Origin: Mycolicibacterium aubagnense
GTDB lineage: Bacteria; Actinomycetota; Actinomycetes; Mycobacteriales; Mycobacteriaceae
Reading direction: 5' to 3'
NCBI RefSeq assembly: GCF_010730955.1
Contig: NZ_AP022577.1
Coordinates: 1,798,001-1,862,000, forward strand
Length of the DNA stretch: 64,000 bases
In this document: positions 62,731-64,000 of the stretch, piece by piece
Layout of the letters: every line of letters starts with the position of its first letter
How positions within the stretch are numbered: position 1 is the first letter of the stretch
The notes under the pieces: model-generated
What the model saw: only the letters and a program-made list of their open reading frames with translations
Told to the model about the DNA's origin: nothing
Database searches by the model: none
Translations under genes and position numbers: made by a program

Positions 62731-63897
62731 ATGACGCTCATCTCGGCCGGGACCGTTGTTTTCGGAGGCTCAGCGCTCGACGCTGTGTCCCGGCCCGGGT
62801 GGCTGGATATCAATGGCAACCGCATTGTGGCGTGCGGCAGCGGTGCCCCGCCCCGCGCCGTCGACGTCGACTTTCCGGACGGGGTCGTGGTGCCGGGCTT
62901 CGTGGACATGCATGTGCACGGTGGCGGCGGATCCTCCTACAGCACTGACGATCCCGACCAGATCGCGCGGGCCGCCGAATTTCACCGCGCCCACGGCACC
63001 ACCACCACGCTGGCCAGCCTGGTCACCGCGGCGCCGGAAGTCCTGCTGTCCCAGGTCCGCGCCCTCGCCGACGCCACACAAGACGGCATCGTCGCGGGAA
63101 TCCACCTGGAGGGTCCGTGGCTCAGCTCCGCGCGCTGCGGAGCACACGACGCGACGCAGCTGCGGGATCCCGACCCCGCGGAGATCGACTCCGTACTCGC
63201 CGCGGCCGACGGCGCCATCCGGATGGTGACCATTGCCCCGGAGCTGCCTGGCGCCGATGTCGCGATAGAACGGTTCGTCGACGCGGGAGTGATTGTGGCC
63301 GTTGGCCATACCGACGCCAGCTACGAAGAGACCAAGCGGGCGCTGCAGCTCGGTGCCACCGTCGGCACGCACGTGTTCAACGGAATGCGTCCGTTGCACC
63401 ACCGCGATCCGGGCCCGGCGCTGGCGTTGTTGGAGGACGCCCGGGTGACGGTGGAGCTCATCGCCGACGGCGTCCATCTGCACCCGGCGCTCGTCCATCA
63501 GGTGGCGGTCACCGCCGGCTCGGACCGCGTCGCTCTCATCACCGATGCGATGGCGGCGGCCGGCATGCCAGACGGGATGTACCAACTGGGCGGGCTCGAC
63601 GTCCAGGTCACCGGCTCGGTGGCGCGGCTGCGCGAACGTGCCACCATCGCAGGCAGTACCGCGACCATGGACGCCCTGTTCCGCACGGCGGCAACGGGTT
63701 TGGAGTCAGCCTCGGATGTCGCGTTGCGGCACGCGGTGGCGATGACGGCGACGACGCCGGCGCGCACACTGGGCCTCGACGACGTCGGCGCGCTGCGGCC
63801 GGGGATGGCTGCTGATCTGGTGGTGCTGAACCGCAAACTTCAGGTTCGTGCGGTGGCGAAGCGTGGCGTGCTAACCGCGGGACCACCGGGCACGTAG
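62731..63897 (+). CDS. nagA: N-acetylglucosamine-6-phosphate deacetylase
   Basis: A 388-residue metal-dependent amidohydrolase deacetylating GlcNAc-6-phosphate, used in amino-sugar recycling. HxH in FVDMHVHGGGG, the metal Glu in IHLEGPWLS, His in VAVGHTDASY and THVFNGM, catalytic Asp in LITDAMAAAG. 13 bp after dacB1, matching cell-wall recycling. Ortholog of Rv3332; the sugar transporter gene sugI between them in M. tuberculosis is absent. Confidence 0.92.
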   Translation: MTLISAGTVVFGGSALDAVSRPGWLDINGNRIVACGSGAPPRAVDVDFPDGVVVPGFVDMHVHGGGGSSYSTDDPDQIARAAEFHRAHGTTTTLASLVTAAPEVLLSQVRALADATQDGIVAGIHLEGPWLSSARCGAHDATQLRDPDPAEIDSVLAAADGAIRMVTIAPELPGADVAIERFVDAGVIVAVGHTDASYEETKRALQLGATVGTHVFNGMRPLHHRDPGPALALLEDARVTVELIADGVHLHPALVHQVAVTAGSDRVALITDAMAAAGMPDGMYQLGGLDVQVTGSVARLRERATIAGSTATMDALFRTAATGLESASDVALRHAVAMTATTPARTLGLDDVGALRPGMAADLVVLNRKLQVRAVAKRGVLTAGPPGT

Positions 63898-63908
63898 AAA
63901 CAGGCGCG

Positions 63909-64000
63909 CTACCGGCGGCGCGTCCACCGCGAAAGTCCCAGCCCGCCGAGCAGCCCCACGGCCGCGCCGACGACGACGCTGCCCGCGTCGACGCCTTCTC
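63909..64000 (-). CDS. 3' end of a membrane-anchored protein (cut by window edge)
   Basis: On the minus strand the frame ending at a TAG (63911-63909) reads EGVDAGSVVVGAAVGLLGGL then GLSRWTRRR. This is a C-terminal hydrophobic helix with a basic Arg tail, typical of a secreted or periplasmic protein tethered by its C-terminus. Only 30 codons are visible, so no family can be assigned. Confidence 0.55.
   Translation of the reverse strand, partial: EGVDAGSVVVGAAVGLLGGLGLSRWTRRR

Noticed and set aside
1-64000. tRNA, rRNA or prophage content
   Set aside because: No cloverleaf-like sequences, rRNA segments, integrase or phage structural genes were recognised by eye.

Overview
The window looks like a chromosomal segment of a mycobacterium, most likely a rapidly growing Mycolicibacterium-type species. 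DNA is GC-rich and densely coding on both strands, GTG and TTG starts are common, two mmpS-mmpL pairs and a PGRS-repeat protein are present, and the backbone order matches the M. tuberculosis Rv3296-Rv3332 stretch as I remember it: lhr, nei, rluA-type synthase, glpD2, lpdA, gamma-glutamylcyclotransferase, amiA1, amiB1, deoD, pmmB, upp, Rv3311, add, deoA, cdd, sdhCDAB, sigJ, dacB1, nagA. No tRNA, rRNA, CRISPR array or recognisable insertion sequence was seen. No gene-free stretch exceeds about 235 bp.

Layout. 1-3366: 3' part of the helicase gene lhr. 3500-9731: an accessory block between lhr and nei with a malonate-semialdehyde-decarboxylase-like tautomerase, two nitronate monooxygenases, a four-helix membrane protein, a tandemly duplicated muconolactone-isomerase protein, a MmgE/PrpD protein and a MerR regulator fused to a peroxiredoxin domain. 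9731-13479: nei2, then a desaturase/reductase operon with a divergent FabR/DesT-type TetR regulator. 13492-18040: mmpS-mmpL operon with divergent TetR. 18048-23005: COG0523 GTPase behind a Zur-like box, YceI, HD protein, UBP zinc finger, flavoprotein reductase, SDR. 23240-27372: rluA, glpD, lpdA. 27433-38422: conserved backbone carrying a DUF559 gene between palindromic arms, amidohydrolases, nucleoside salvage genes, and a three-gene EspC-like/NlpC-P60/small-protein operon. 38652-43960: second mmpS-mmpL pair, add, a dienelactone hydrolase. 44153-48147: secreted PGRS protein without a PE domain, deoA, cdd. 48373-51833: sdhCDAB. 51840-57598: second DUF559 gene between hairpin copies, then an AurF-like diiron oxygenase with its ferredoxin-reductase, TetR, CMD protein and a steroid-5-alpha-reductase homologue. 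57630-64000: sigJ, amino-acid permease, SMP-30-like protein, dacB1, nagA, and the 3' end of a membrane-anchored gene.

How genes work together. Nucleoside salvage (deoD, deoA, cdd, add, upp, pmmB) is spread through the backbone. The desaturase and its FAD/2Fe-2S reductase form an electron-transfer pair, with the adjacent TetR as likely controller of membrane unsaturation. AurF and the 7Fe-ferredoxin/FNR fusion look like a second oxygenase/reductase pair. Metal control is visible at two places: a Zur-like box over the start region of the COG0523 gene and an IdeR-like box upstream of sdhC.

The most unusual structure is that both DUF559 endonuclease-like genes (28097-28984 and 51901-52797) sit between matched palindromic sequences. 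Locus A has inverted arms with a 16-bp perfect outer match. Locus B has two similarly oriented hairpin copies. This could be a palindrome-bounded mobile or selfish endonuclease unit, but that is inference. Functional names rest on motifs and remembered family features, since no database search was possible.
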